Positions 1 through 11,518 of a stretch of 64,000 bases of DNA are shown piece after piece (the stretch's first letter is position 1; every line of letters starts with the position of its first letter). Position numbers and translations under genes: made by a program. Source of the stretch: Gammaproteobacteria bacterium (GTDB lineage Bacteria > Pseudomonadota > Gammaproteobacteria > JAJFJF01); the NCBI GenBank assembly GCA_021774255.1, contig JAJFJF010000008.1, forward strand, positions 1-64,000. The letters are read 5' to 3'. The notes under the pieces are model-generated. The model had not been told where the DNA came from, did no database searches, and worked only from the letters and a program-made list of their open reading frames with translations.

Positions 1-48
1 TGCATGGCATGCAAGAGGTCGGCGGTTCGATCCCGCCTAGCTCCACCA
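1..48 (+). tRNA. tRNA-Ala (GGC), 3' part only
   Basis: The window opens inside the anticodon stem. A seven-base loop with anticodon GGC at 6-8 is followed by the closing stem, the T arm (GGTTCGATCC) and an acceptor end that finishes in encoded CCA at 46-48. The sequence closely follows the 3' half of enterobacterial tRNA-Ala. The 5' half lies outside the window. Confidence 0.9.
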
Positions 49-144
49 TGATATATTGTAGCCAGTGGTAGTGAACCAGCTCAAAGCGACAGTAAAATTT
101 ATTGAAACGAAGCACAAGCAGCGACAGTGGAGTTTATTAGCGGT

Positions 145-286
145 AAATTTCTTACGAAAATCGCTGTAGCGAGTGAAGTGCAAGGCGAGAGGAGCACAGA
201 ACCGGAATGGACTGTAGTCCATGAGGATTTGAGCACCGCATCAACGAAGCAACTCGCCGCTACAGTAGAATTTCGTAAGAAATTTT
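145..286. repeat. dispersed palindromic element, copy 1
   Basis: This element lies between two tRNA genes. Its ends form an inverted repeat: AAATTTCTTACGAAA at 145 is matched by its reverse complement ending near 286. The core (about 165-262) is nearly identical to the element at 29474-29618. It contains a small hairpin, ATGGAC/GTCCAT, around 207-222. No open reading frame in it looks like a gene. The DNA before it (49-144) contains an imperfect direct repeat, AGCGACAGTaaAaTTTATT at 85 and again at 120, with a 35-bp period. Confidence 0.75.
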
Positions 287-288
287 TT

Positions 289-364
289 GTCCCCATCGTC
301 TAGTGGCCTAGGACACTGCCCTTTCACGGCAGGAACAGGGGTTCGAGTCCCCTTGGGGACGCCA
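289..364 (+). tRNA. tRNA-Glu (UUC)
   Basis: This is a complete 76-nt cloverleaf. The acceptor stem GTCCCCA pairs with TGGGGAC, the anticodon loop is CTTTCAC (anticodon TTC), the T loop is GTTCGAG, and CCA is encoded at 362-364. It is followed at once by a strong terminator. It probably shares a transcript with the upstream tRNA-Ala. Confidence 0.95.
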
Positions 365-380
365 TTTTTTTAGGCGTTCT

Positions 381-410
381 AACCCCTCGACTTTTGTCGA
401 GGGGTTTTTT
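381..410 (+). terminator. rho-independent terminator of the tRNA unit
   Basis: An 11-bp stem (AACCCCTCGAC paired with GTCGAGGGGTT) with a TTTT loop is followed by a T run. It sits 17 nt after the CCA end of tRNA-Glu. Its A-rich left flank could also let it stop katG transcripts arriving from the other strand. Confidence 0.9.
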
Positions 411-487
411 ATTTTCCCACTATCCGATTACCTGATCATCCCATTTTCAATTCAGAATACGCCCAAGAAGCTTTCTAAGATGTTTAT

Positions 488-2743
<2,256 letters not shown>

Positions 2744-2791
2744 CTAACTTACTCAAAGTAATCTAGTTTAAAAATTCAGTTCACATACCAT

Positions 2792-3853
2792 TCAAACTGG
2801 ATTTTTTGCTAAATATTGCTTCAGGCGTGACAAGCCTTCTTTAATTTTCTCAACATCCAACGCATAGCTAAATCGTACGTGATCGGGAAAGCCAAACCAG
2901 CTACCGTCGTAAGTGACCATGTTATAGTCATAGTAAAGATCATTAACGACTTTATTGGAATTTTGCATTTTGGGAAACACATAAAAAGCGCCTTCGGGTT
3001 TGTTAAGTTCTAATCCCAACTCTAATAAGCCTTGATAAATCAAATCACGGCGCCCTTGCCAAATAGCGACTTGCTTTTCTAAATAGTCGCGAGGCACTTT
3101 AGTCGCTTCATAAGCCATCTCTTGGCCAAGAATGTTGGTATTCATGGAGGTATGCGTTTTGACATTGCGTGCATAGCGCAGTATTTCTGGATTTGTGGCG
3201 TAAAGATACCCCACGCGAAAACCACACATGGCATAGGTTTTTGAAAAAGAATTGACGGTGATCACATCATCGCCGCGAATTAAGTAATTTTCGCGATCAA
3301 AAATCAGATCTTTATAAACCTCATCGGATATAACATAGACACCGCGCGCTTGCGCTAATTTTTCAACTTGGCGCAAGGTGTCGACGTCTTGTACGGTGCC
3401 GGTCGGGTTAGAAGGGGAGTTGATGAGCACCGCAATGCAGCCTTCCAAATTTTCAGCAAAATTATCGAGATTAATTTTACCATTGACTAAATCGTAAAAT
3501 TTTGTTTCCAGGCCTACATATTTTGCATTGTAAGGATAAGAATAGTAATACGGTCGGGGCAGTAAAATTTTCTCTCCTTTTTGTGCTAAAAAGCGAAAGC
3601 TTAGATCGAGCGCTTCAGAGGCGCCATTGGTGATTACAAAATTATCAGCAGAAGCGTTGGGGTATTCTTTTGCTAGCGCAGTACGCAGATTTGTTTGCCC
3701 TTGAATGAGGCCATATTTAAAGTCGTGATAGTGCGGCAGAATAGAAAAAACAGCATCAGGCGGCGGCAAATCAGGCTGCCCTGAGCCAAATGAAATAAGA
3801 TCGTTGGCTTCTTTACCAATAAAAAAAGTGGGGGAAGTAATTAAAGGTTTCAT
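2792..3853 (-). CDS. PLP-dependent class I/II aminotransferase
   Basis: This is a fold-type I aminotransferase of the aspartate/aromatic family (353 residues, slightly shorter than AspC at about 396). The PLP lysine lies in SFSKTYAMCGFRVGY, the usual SFSK-(x)n-G-x-R-x-GY pattern. NSPSNPTG is the conserved substrate and cofactor loop, and SDEVYKDLIF carries the Asp and Tyr that contact PLP. It begins close to the conserved core, so it lacks a long N-terminal arm. The amino-acid substrate cannot be read from the sequence. It has no operon partner: katG lies 100 bp beyond its 3' end and a 466-bp gap lies upstream. Confidence 0.85.
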   Translation of the reverse strand: MKPLITSPTFFIGKEANDLISFGSGQPDLPPPDAVFSILPHYHDFKYGLIQGQTNLRTALAKEYPNASADNFVITNGASEALDLSFRFLAQKGEKILLPRPYYYSYPYNAKYVGLETKFYDLVNGKINLDNFAENLEGCIAVLINSPSNPTGTVQDVDTLRQVEKLAQARGVYVISDEVYKDLIFDRENYLIRGDDVITVNSFSKTYAMCGFRVGYLYATNPEILRYARNVKTHTSMNTNILGQEMAYEATKVPRDYLEKQVAIWQGRRDLIYQGLLELGLELNKPEGAFYVFPKMQNSNKVVNDLYYDYNMVTYDGSWFGFPDHVRFSYALDVEKIKEGLSRLKQYLAKNPV

Positions 3854-4319
3854 CTTTGCTATCGTAGCAAAGCGTGTATGAAAAGTAATCAGAGAGCATG
3901 CTCCTCATGCACCGAAAGGCAAGCTAAGATGTCAAAGGCCCTTAAAGCACGAAGCGTTATCTTCAGACAGATGAAAGTTATTTGCTTCTATTAGGCAATA
4001 TGCCAAATTGAGCACGCGAAATAATATTGTCTGTTTTACAGTGCAGGACGCTGGCCGAATCCTCTTTTTTATATGTTAATTCAATAACTTACAGATTATG
4101 TTTTTTAGGGCTTGGGGCGACGGATTTTCTAATTTTTATTGAGTCTGTTAAATTTGCATGAAAATCATAAAAGTTGTAAATATAACTTACAGCAAAAATA
4201 AATCGACAGAAAACAATCTCATACCGCAATGAAGCTTGCAGGAGGGCTTGTCTTAAGATTACTATTGTTGTTCATTGCAATAATGCTTTGAGTCATCAAT
4301 CATTTTCAAAGGAGTTGGG
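3854..4319. other. intergenic region without a recognisable gene
   Basis: This 466-bp AT-rich stretch lies between two divergently transcribed genes, so it should hold both promoters. The right end carries the ribosome binding site AAAGGAG for the gene at 4320. No open reading frame, tRNA, strong terminator or copy of the repeats found elsewhere in the window was seen. Confidence 0.5.
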
Positions 4320-4757
4320 ATGTCTAAAACGTGGGTTGTCGTCGCAGAAAAAAGTCGCGCGAGAATATTTGAGTTGGAAAATCGCCGTGCGCCATTAAAC
4401 GAATTACAAGACTTTACTTACCCGGAGGCCAGAGCGCATGAAAGGGATCTGACATCTGATTTACCGGGCCGTGCTTTTGATGGCATGGAAAGTAGTAGCC
4501 ATGCAACGGGCACGCGTGTGGGCCCTAAAAAGCAAGAAGCGATTAACTTTGCTAAAGATCTCTGTGACCATCTTGATGCCGCCAATGGAAACGGTCATTT
4601 TGAAAAACTGATTATTATTGCTGCCCCTGCTTTTCTTGGTTTGCTGCGGAAAAATTTCAGCGAGCCACTTAAGAAACAAATCGTAAAAGAGATTGATAAA
4701 AACTTGGTCCAACACGATGTGGAGGCGATTCAAGCAAGCTTGCCTGAGTTTTTTTAA
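4320..4757 (+). CDS. host-attachment-family protein (PF10116-like)
   Basis: A 145-residue soluble protein that resembles the 'protein required for attachment to host cells' family. It starts with the family pattern of a short beta strand, TWVVVAEKSRARIFE. It then has a polar middle rich in H, R and D, with RAFDGMESSSHATG, and a C-terminal half with LIIIAAPAFLGLLR and PLKKQIVKEIDKNL. The family resembles release factor eRF1 domain folds and its molecular role is poorly defined. The name comes from an Agrobacterium/Rhizobium adhesion phenotype and should not be taken as proof of host contact. A strong ribosome binding site, AAAGGAG, precedes the ATG. The stop codon overlaps the 3' end of the convergent gene by 4 bp. 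Confidence 0.75.
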   Translation: MSKTWVVVAEKSRARIFELENRRAPLNELQDFTYPEARAHERDLTSDLPGRAFDGMESSSHATGTRVGPKKQEAINFAKDLCDHLDAANGNGHFEKLIIIAAPAFLGLLRKNFSEPLKKQIVKEIDKNLVQHDVEAIQASLPEFF

Positions 4758-5419
4758 TGCGGTTTATTTCGCTTGGTGACGTCTGTTGCTTTAGCAAGTA
4801 AGCCAATGACTTCTTCGTCAGATGTTTGTGGAAACTCATCGTACCACATGCCCACCGCATAAAAAGGTTCGGGTGTGGCCAAGCAAATGACGTCATCCAC
4901 TTCGTCTTCAAAAGCATGGCAAGTGTCGGCAGCCGAAACGGGGACGGCAATAATGACTTTTTTAGGTTGCATGGCGTTGATGGCGGTGACGGCCGCGCGC
5001 ATCGTCGCGCCGGTGGCAAGACCGTCATCCACTAAAATGACCGTTTGATCTTTTAAAACGGGTGGGGGCTTGCCTTCACGATAAAGCTGATTACGTCGTG
5101 CCAGTTCTTCTCTTTCTGCTTGAGTCGCTGCTGCGATAGCTGCTTGACTAATCCCTAAACCTTGCACAATGTCGTCATTCAATACACACACATCGCCCAT
5201 GGCAATCGCGCCCATGGCCAGTTCTTCTTGCCCCGGCACACCGAGCTTGCGAACCAAAAAAGCATCGAGGGGGAGGTTGAGTGATGTGCTGACTTCAAAA
5301 CCTATGGGGATGCCGCCGCGGGGTAAGGCTAATACAATAGTATTAGCTTGATCTGCAAAGCCTGCTAATTTTGAGGCTAATAGTTGACCGGCAATCGCGC
5401 GGTTTGGAAATTTGTCCAT
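4754..5419 (-). CDS. phosphoribosyltransferase-domain protein
   Basis: A 221-residue type I phosphoribosyltransferase. The PRPP-binding signature is VILVDDGLATGATM (about residues 126-139), with acidic D-D followed by G-A-T. An N-terminal LALPRGGIPIGFEV segment is the other conserved PRTase-like motif. Such proteins are common in bacteria as stand-alone 'putative phosphoribosyl transferase' genes, often near stress genes; the acceptor base is unknown. Here it lies 39 bp downstream of the HPF-like gene on the same strand, so the two may be co-transcribed as a stress or stationary-phase pair. It overlaps its convergent neighbour by 4 bp at the 3' end. Confidence 0.8.
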   Translation of the reverse strand: MDKFPNRAIAGQLLASKLAGFADQANTIVLALPRGGIPIGFEVSTSLNLPLDAFLVRKLGVPGQEELAMGAIAMGDVCVLNDDIVQGLGISQAAIAAATQAEREELARRNQLYREGKPPPVLKDQTVILVDDGLATGATMRAAVTAINAMQPKKVIIAVPVSAADTCHAFEDEVDDVICLATPEPFYAVGMWYDEFPQTSDEEVIGLLAKATDVTKRNKPH

Positions 5420-5458
5420 TGCGCTGACCTATTGCTGTCGCTATGCGTGTTGTCATCA

Positions 5459-6007
5459 CTAGCGGATCAGTCGCACGGCACTGGCTTGCGGGCCTTCTTC
5501 GCCGGCTTCTTCGACAAACTCCACGGTGTTGCCCTCAGTGAGATCGTCAAAGCTAGCATTTTTAACACTATTGCGATGAAAATAAATTTCACGACCATCG
5601 ATTGTATCAATCAAGCCATAATCCATTGCGGGGAACAACTGTACAATTTGACCTTGCGGCGTTTGTAGATGTGCTTTTGTCTCACCGGACTGCCGTGCTT
5701 TGTGCGATTCTAGTTGTCGTTGCATGGCATCAAACGCATCACGAATGGCCACATAAACATCTTCGTGCGCGTGATTGAGATTGGCCTCATTGCTTGCGAC
5801 CAGTGTGTGAGCAGGCACCGTAATATGCACGCGTACGTGGTACAGCTTGCCGGTGTTGTGATGTTGATGCGGCGCCTCAATCACCACCTCGCAGCGCATG
5901 ATGTCGCGAAAATATTCATCCAGTTTGTCGATACGGCCTCGCACGATAGATTCAACAGAATCGGTCGGTTCCATATCCCGAAAGGTAATGTCTAAAGGAA
6001 TCCTCAT
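5459..6007 (-). CDS. HPF/RaiA-type ribosome-associated protein fused to a cold-shock domain
   Basis: 182 residues. Residues 1 to about 105 match the ribosome hibernation factor fold (PF02482): a start MRIPLDITFRDME, then EYFRDIMRCEVVIEAP and a YVAIRDAFDAMQRQLE helix. Residues about 120-182 form a cold-shock (S1-like OB) domain with the signatures GLIDTIDGREIYFHRNS and GNTVEFVEEAGEEGPQA. The expected role is to bind the small ribosomal subunit under stress, with the C-terminal OB domain touching RNA. This domain order is known in other proteobacteria and is distinct from long-form HPF, whose C-terminal domain is a dimerisation module. A ribosome binding site (AAGGAGTG) lies upstream of the ATG. 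Confidence 0.85.
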   Translation of the reverse strand: MRIPLDITFRDMEPTDSVESIVRGRIDKLDEYFRDIMRCEVVIEAPHQHHNTGKLYHVRVHITVPAHTLVASNEANLNHAHEDVYVAIRDAFDAMQRQLESHKARQSGETKAHLQTPQGQIVQLFPAMDYGLIDTIDGREIYFHRNSVKNASFDDLTEGNTVEFVEEAGEEGPQASAVRLIR

Positions 6008-6163
6008 TGCATCACTCCTTTATGGTTAAGTGTGTTCTCTACTATTAATGATAGTGCTTATTTTGAAATCTGTGTATTTTCAAAAAGGCTTAGATATACA
6101 AGATGCTGAAATATATGATGATGATGAGAAATGAGGTGATAAGAGTGGCGGTAAATTGTGAAC

Positions 6164-6219
6164 CACATTGGGGCAAGCTTGAGAAGCCGAACTCTTTTCG
6201 TACTCTCAAGCTTAATGTG
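6164..6219 (+). other. long imperfect inverted repeat in the gdh leader region
   Basis: CACATT and AAGCTTGAGA on the left, separated by GGGGC, pair with TCTCAAGCTTAATGTG on the right. This gives a 16-bp stem with a 5-nt bulge and a loop of about 19 nt. It is the most prominent structure in the 618-bp gap between the HPF gene and the glutamate dehydrogenase gene. It is followed by a smaller CCTCC/GGAGG hairpin and then a terminator-like hairpin at 6349. Confidence 0.5.
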
Positions 6220-6348
6220 AGACCTTCCGTTGCCGAGCAACAAAATCCTGCGTTGCTGATGCTGCCTTGCACTAGACCCTCCGTTCCTTGGAGGATGTAC
6301 AACCAGTTTACTGTTTTCGAAGCAGTAGAAAAGGGGGGGAATTATCGC

Positions 6349-6374
6349 AGCGAGGCGCTAGTCGCTTCTTTTTT
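6349..6374 (+). terminator. terminator-like hairpin upstream of gdh
   Basis: AGCGA pairs with TCGCT across an 8-nt spacer, and the hairpin is followed by TTCTTTTTTAA. The stem is short, so this is a moderate call. With the inverted repeat at 6164 it could close a small transcript or attenuate expression of the GDH gene 250 bp further on. Confidence 0.45.
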
Positions 6375-6577
6375 AATTCTCAATTTGACTGATTTCCTGA
6401 AGGGACATGTTAAAACATATATAAATCAGTTTGTTATATTTTTTTATTTATTAAAATTTCTCAAATTGAGTTTATTTTTAGAGGATATGGCCTTATTTTT
6501 AAGCAATGTCTTAATTGGGCTTGAGATATATCTCACAACTTTGCCGGCGAAAGTAGCATGATATGATTTCATTGCCG

Positions 6578-6583
6578 TATAAT
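6578..6583 (+). promoter_or_regulatory. possible -10 element for the GDH gene
   Basis: A perfect TATAAT lies 43 bp before the GDH start codon. No good -35 hexamer is found at 16-18 bp upstream (AGCATG at 17), so it would need an activator or be a chance match. Confidence 0.35.
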
Positions 6584-6625
6584 GTCGTTCCTGATCAGCA
6601 TATTTGAACGAGGCTTAGTGAAATA

Positions 6626-9600
6626 ATGGCGCAAGGGGCAGTTGAGAACCACCAAGAAATTATTGATGAAATCGTTCAGCATATCCACCAAAAGCTTGCC
6701 CCAAAAAAGGCTGCCAATGTCGAGTCATTTGCGCGGCAATATTACCGTAACGTTGCCTTAGACGATCTGAGAACGCGTGGCGTTGATAATCTATACGGCG
6801 CGATGCTGTCTCTGTGGAACTTTCTTCAGCAACGCAAGCCTGGTCAAGCAAAAGTACACGTTTTTAATCCTGAATATGAGCAGGATGGTTGGCAGTCGAC
6901 TCACACGATTGTGCAAATTGCCAATGATGATATGCCCTTTTTGGTTGACTCAATTGCGATGGAGCTCAATCGCCATCAACTGACGACGCATTTGATGATC
7001 CACCAAGGCGGGATGAAAATGCGCCGTGATCGCCGTGGCAAAATGCGAGAAGTGTTGCCGCGTGATCATGATGCAATAGATAACGATATTGTGTTAGAAG
7101 CCCCTGTTTATGCAGAGGTGGACCGCCAAACGGATCCCAAAATACTGGCGACACTGACGGAAAATTTAGAGCGAATTTTGGATGACGTGCGCATTGTGGT
7201 CAATGATTGGCGCCCGATGAAAAAGCGCGTCGAAGAAGTGTTGCTGGAATTAGAAACCTTGCCGGGCAAGGTGGCGCCGGATGATTTAGCTGAATCAGAA
7301 GATTTTTTGCGTTGGGTGGGCAATGATCACTTTACTTTTTTAGGGTGTCGCGATTATGAAGTAGCAGGTGCGGGCAAAACTGCTGAAATACACGCCGTAC
7401 CAGGAAGTGGTTTAGGGCTGCTGCAAGACGAACGCGCTATTCCAACCGACAGTCGCAAGCTTTCTACACTCACCGCAGAAGGACGTGCGATAGCGTTGTC
7501 TAAAAATCCGCTTATTCTAACCAAAACGAACTACCGTTCTACTGTGCACCGTTCGACTTATACCGACTACATCGGTGTCAAGCGTTTTAATAAACAAGGC
7601 AAACTCATTGGCGAACGCCGTTTTATTGGCCTGTATACCTCGACGGTTTATCATCGCAGCGCACAAAGTATTCCCTTTATTCGCCGAAAAATCAGCGCCG
7701 TGCTACAAAAAGCGGGATTTTTAGCGTCAGGGCATGCTGGTAAAGAGCTGCTTAATATTCTCGAATCACTTCCCCGTGATGAACTTTTGCAAGCAACCAC
7801 GCAGGAGCTGTATGACACGGCGATGGGCATTTTGCAGTTGCAAGAGCGCAAGCGCATTCGATTATTTATTCGAAAAGAACCATTTGGTCGTTATTTTTCT
7901 TGTTTGGTTTTTGTGCCCCGCGAACGTTTTAATACGGAATTACGTGAACGTATGCAAGGAATTTTGCATGAATGTTTAGGCGGTGAGGAAAGTGAATTTA
8001 GCACCTTATTTTCGGAATCTGTCTTAGCGCGCATTCACTATGTCGTGCGTACAAAAGGAGGCGGCCTGCCCAAATATGATATTGATTATATTCAAAGCAA
8101 GCTCGTGGAAGCCGCGCGTTCATGGCAAGATGATTTGCAAGGTGCTTTACTAGACCATTTTGGTGAAGAAAAAGGTAATGTACTCGTTAACCGATACAGT
8201 GATGCGTTTCCGCTAGGGTATCGTGATCAATTTTTGCCGCAATCAGCGGTCTATGATATTGAGCATATTGAAGCATTAGCAGAAAGCGCTCAGCCGTTGG
8301 TGATGAACTTTTACCGAGCGGTCGATGCGGATGAAAAAACATTACAACTGAAGTTATTTCATCTGGGTGAGCCTATCCCGCTGTCTGATGTATTGCCGAT
8401 TTTAGAAAACATGGGGCTGAGAGTCGTTGCCGATCTGCCGCATGAAATTAGGCCTGCAAAAGGTGAGTCTGTTTGGATCCACGATTTTATGATGACGCAC
8501 TCGCAAGGGCGAGTGATTGAAATCGCGGCAGTGAAAGCGATTTTTGAAGAAGCGTTTGCGTTGCTGTGGGCAGGTCATGCAGAAAATGATGGTTTTAATA
8601 AACTAGTGTTGAGCGCGCAGATGAGTTGCCGTGAAGTGGCGGTGTTGCGTGCTTATTCAAAATACTTGCAGCAAATAGGCTTTAATTTAAGTCAACAATA
8701 TATTGCTGAAACCTTGCATGAGCAAGCGCATATTGCCACACAGCTATTAGCGCTCTTCCAAGTACGTTTTGATCCTGCTCGACAAAAAGAAGGTGTGAAA
8801 AGTGCCGATAAATTGGTTGCGCAAATTGAAGGTCTTTTAGAAGATGTTAAAAATCTTAATCAGGATCGCATTGTCACGCAATATCTCGATTTAATTTTAG
8901 CCACCTTGAGAACAAATTATTATCAGCCGGACAGTGATGGCAATCAGAAAGGCTATTTCTCATTTAAAATTAACTCTCAACAAGTGGCAGAGTTACCTTT
9001 GCCTCGTCCTTTATATGAAATTTTTGTGTATTCGCCACGTGTAGAAGGTATTCACTTGCGTGGTGCGAAAGTCGCGCGAGGAGGATTGCGCTGGTCAGAC
9101 AGAGGTGAAGATTTCCGTACGGAAGTGCTGGGGTTAATGAAAGCACAGCAAGTGAAAAATGCCGTGATCGTGCCGGCGGGCGCCAAGGGTGGCTTCTTTG
9201 TGAAGCATTTGCCCTTTGGCAATCGTGAAACCATGATGGAAGAAGTTGTTTTTTGTTATAAGACATTTATTCGTGGTTTATTAGATATCACCGATAATCG
9301 TGTTGATGGTGAAGTGGTGCCACCGGCAGAGGTTGTCTGCTATGACAAAGACGACCCTTATTTGGTAGTGGCGGCTGACAAAGGCACTGCGACGTTTTCA
9401 GATATTGCCAATGGCATTGCACAGGAATATGATTTTTGGCTGGGCGATGCCTTTGCATCGGGTGGGTCAGCCGGTTATGACCACAAAAAAATGGGGATCA
9501 CTGCACGCGGTGCCTGGGTCTCTGTGATGCGACACTTCCGTGAGCGTGGCCTTGATACCCAAACAACCGATTTTACAGTATTAGGGATCGGTGACATGGC

Positions 9601-11509
9601 AGGAGATGTCTTCGGTAACGGTATGTTGCAATCAAAGCACATTAAATTAGTTGCCGCCTTTAATCATCTTCATATTTTTATTGATCCCTCCCCGGATCTT
9701 AAAAAGAGCTATGCTGAACGAGAACGTTTATTCAATCTGCCACGTTCTAGCTGGGAAGATTACAATAAGAAACTCATCTCAAAAGGGGGCGGTATTTTTT
9801 CGCGCTCGGATAAAGCCATTCCCTTATCGTCTGAAATGAAAAAGTTATTACGTACCAAACAAGACAAGTTGGTGCCTGATCAGCTAATACATCATTTACT
9901 GAAAGCCAAAGTGGATCTCATTTGGAATGGTGGCATTGGTACGTACGTGAAAGCCAGTGAAGAAAGCCATCTGGATGTGGGCGATAAAGCCAATGATGCC
10001 GTGCGGGTCAATGGCAGTGAACTACAATGTAAAGTCGTGGGTGAAGGCGGTAACTTAGGGTTAACGCAACTCGGGCGTATAGAATACGCGTTGAATGGCG
10101 GGGCTATTTACACCGACTTTATTGATAATTCTGCTGGCGTGGACTGCTCTGACCATGAGGTCAATATCAAAATTTTATTGAATGACATCGTTAACAACGA
10201 GGACATGACCGTTAAACAGCGTAATACGCTGTTGGCCAAAATGACAGAAGAAGTTGGTCAGCTCTGTTTGCTTAATAATTATCGTCAAACACAATCCATC
10301 GGTATTTCAGGTTATCAAGCTGCCTCGAATGTGAATTTACATCAGCGTTATATTCGTGCGCTTGAGCAAGAAGATAAGCTTGATCGCGAGCTCGAGTTTT
10401 TGCCTTCTGATAAAGTCATCAATGAGCGCAAAGCCGATGAGATTGGTCTCACCGAAGCTGAAATTTCAGTATTAGCGGCTTATAGCAAAAACATTGTGAG
10501 TGAAGATCTACTGGCATCAGATTTGCCAGAAGACCCGGCGTTACTCCCGTTATTAAGTATGGCGTTTCCACAGCCTATCACAGCAAAATTTAGAGACGCG
10601 TTGGCAAATCACCAATTGAAGCGCGAAATCATTGTGAATCAATTGGTCAATCAAATGAATAATTTGATGAGTTTTACCTTTGTGCATCGATTGCATGATG
10701 AAACAGGCGCTAATACAGAATCAATCACACGGGCATTCCTCATTGCCAGCCAAGTGTTTGATATGCACACATTGTGGCGAGAAATAGAAGCCTTAGATAA
10801 CCACGTGCCGGCTAAAGTTCAAATGGACATGATGCTGGATATCATCCGTCTCATTCGTCGTGCGACACGTTGGTTTTTGCGTAATCGCCCAGTGGGGGTG
10901 GATATTGATGAAACTGTTTCGCAATTTGCACCGCAAGTGGCTGAGTTGCGTCAAGGGTTAGGTGATTTCTTGATGGGCAGCCAAAAAGAAGCTTGGCAAT
11001 CATTGACGAACCACTATGTGACGGCGCATGTGCCTAAAGCGCTTGCCGTGCAAGTGGCGGCGGTGATCCCGCTTGTTTCGGCACTAGACATCATTGATAA
11101 ATCTACCACCGACTCGGTGCCACTCACAGACATGGCGACGGTGTATTTTGCCATGGCAGAGCGTTTGGAACTTAATTGGTTGCGTGAACAAATCACGCAA
11201 TACCCTGTGCGCGATCACTGGGATGCATGGGCCAGAGCGGTACTGCGTGATGATTTAGATCGTCAGCAGCGTGAGTTAGCCATTGCTGTGTTGTCATTGC
11301 CACACACTGAAGCCACCGTCACAGCAGGAATTGAAACATGGTTTACAGAAAACGAAGAACAAGTGGCACGTTGGGATGCGATGGTGAAAGAGTTGCGTAC
11401 CGCGCCGACGTATGAATTTTCGATGTTTTCAGTGGCCTTGCGCGAGCTCATGTACATGGCTCAGTTTAGTTTGTGCGCGATTGATCCAGATTCAAGGGTG
11501 TGTGTTTAA
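6626..11509 (+). CDS. gdhB: NAD-specific glutamate dehydrogenase, large (GDH-2/L_180 type)
   Basis: This oxidises glutamate to 2-oxoglutarate and ammonia with NAD+, and feeds amino-acid carbon into the TCA cycle. The 1627 residues are the usual length of the 180-kDa bacterial class (Bac_GDH, PF05088). The N-terminal third contains the ACT-like regulatory segments. The catalytic core lies at about residues 790-1200, with ARGGLRWSDRGEDFRTEVLGL, then VPAGAKGGFF carrying the lysine, then GIGDMAGDVFGNGM for the dinucleotide site. The C-terminal part is helical. An ATG at 6626 follows a weak GAGG. An enzyme of this type fits an organism that uses amino acids as a carbon source, as intracellular gammaproteobacteria often do; that last point is inference. 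Confidence 0.95.
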   Translation: MAQGAVENHQEIIDEIVQHIHQKLAPKKAANVESFARQYYRNVALDDLRTRGVDNLYGAMLSLWNFLQQRKPGQAKVHVFNPEYEQDGWQSTHTIVQIANDDMPFLVDSIAMELNRHQLTTHLMIHQGGMKMRRDRRGKMREVLPRDHDAIDNDIVLEAPVYAEVDRQTDPKILATLTENLERILDDVRIVVNDWRPMKKRVEEVLLELETLPGKVAPDDLAESEDFLRWVGNDHFTFLGCRDYEVAGAGKTAEIHAVPGSGLGLLQDERAIPTDSRKLSTLTAEGRAIALSKNPLILTKTNYRSTVHRSTYTDYIGVKRFNKQGKLIGERRFIGLYTSTVYHRSAQSIPFIRRKISAVLQKAGFLASGHAGKELLNILESLPRDELLQATTQELYDTAMGILQLQERKRIRLFIRKEPFGRYFSCLVFVPRERFNTELRERMQGILHECLGGEESEFSTLFSESVLARIHYVVRTKGGGLPKYDIDYIQSKLVEAARSWQDDLQGALLDHFGEEKGNVLVNRYSDAFPLGYRDQFLPQSAVYDIEHIEALAESAQPLVMNFYRAVDADEKTLQLKLFHLGEPIPLSDVLPILENMGLRVVADLPHEIRPAKGESVWIHDFMMTHSQGRVIEIAAVKAIFEEAFALLWAGHAENDGFNKLVLSAQMSCREVAVLRAYSKYLQQIGFNLSQQYIAETLHEQAHIATQLLALFQVRFDPARQKEGVKSADKLVAQIEGLLEDVKNLNQDRIVTQYLDLILATLRTNYYQPDSDGNQKGYFSFKINSQQVAELPLPRPLYEIFVYSPRVEGIHLRGAKVARGGLRWSDRGEDFRTEVLGLMKAQQVKNAVIVPAGAKGGFFVKHLPFGNRETMMEEVVFCYKTFIRGLLDITDNRVDGEVVPPAEVVCYDKDDPYLVVAADKGTATFSDIANGIAQEYDFWLGDAFASGGSAGYDHKKMGITARGAWVSVMRHFRERGLDTQTTDFTVLGIGDMAGDVFGNGMLQSKHIKLVAAFNHLHIFIDPSPDLKKSYAERERLFNLPRSSWEDYNKKLISKGGGIFSRSDKAIPLSSEMKKLLRTKQDKLVPDQLIHHLLKAKVDLIWNGGIGTYVKASEESHLDVGDKANDAVRVNGSELQCKVVGEGGNLGLTQLGRIEYALNGGAIYTDFIDNSAGVDCSDHEVNIKILLNDIVNNEDMTVKQRNTLLAKMTEEVGQLCLLNNYRQTQSIGISGYQAASNVNLHQRYIRALEQEDKLDRELEFLPSDKVINERKADEIGLTEAEISVLAAYSKNIVSEDLLASDLPEDPALLPLLSMAFPQPITAKFRDALANHQLKREIIVNQLVNQMNNLMSFTFVHRLHDETGANTESITRAFLIASQVFDMHTLWREIEALDNHVPAKVQMDMMLDIIRLIRRATRWFLRNRPVGVDIDETVSQFAPQVAELRQGLGDFLMGSQKEAWQSLTNHYVTAHVPKALAVQVAAVIPLVSALDIIDKSTTDSVPLTDMATVYFAMAERLELNWLREQITQYPVRDHWDAWARAVLRDDLDRQQRELAIAVLSLPHTEATVTAGIETWFTENEEQVARWDAMVKELRTAPTYEFSMFSVALRELMYMAQFSLCAIDPDSRVCV

Positions 11510-11518
11510 TGGGACGAT

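Noticed and set aside
6103-6561. 152-residue open frame before the GDH gene
   Set aside because: It runs through an inverted repeat and a terminator-like hairpin, has a run of Met at its start and ends in AT-rich DNA. A structured non-coding region is more likely.
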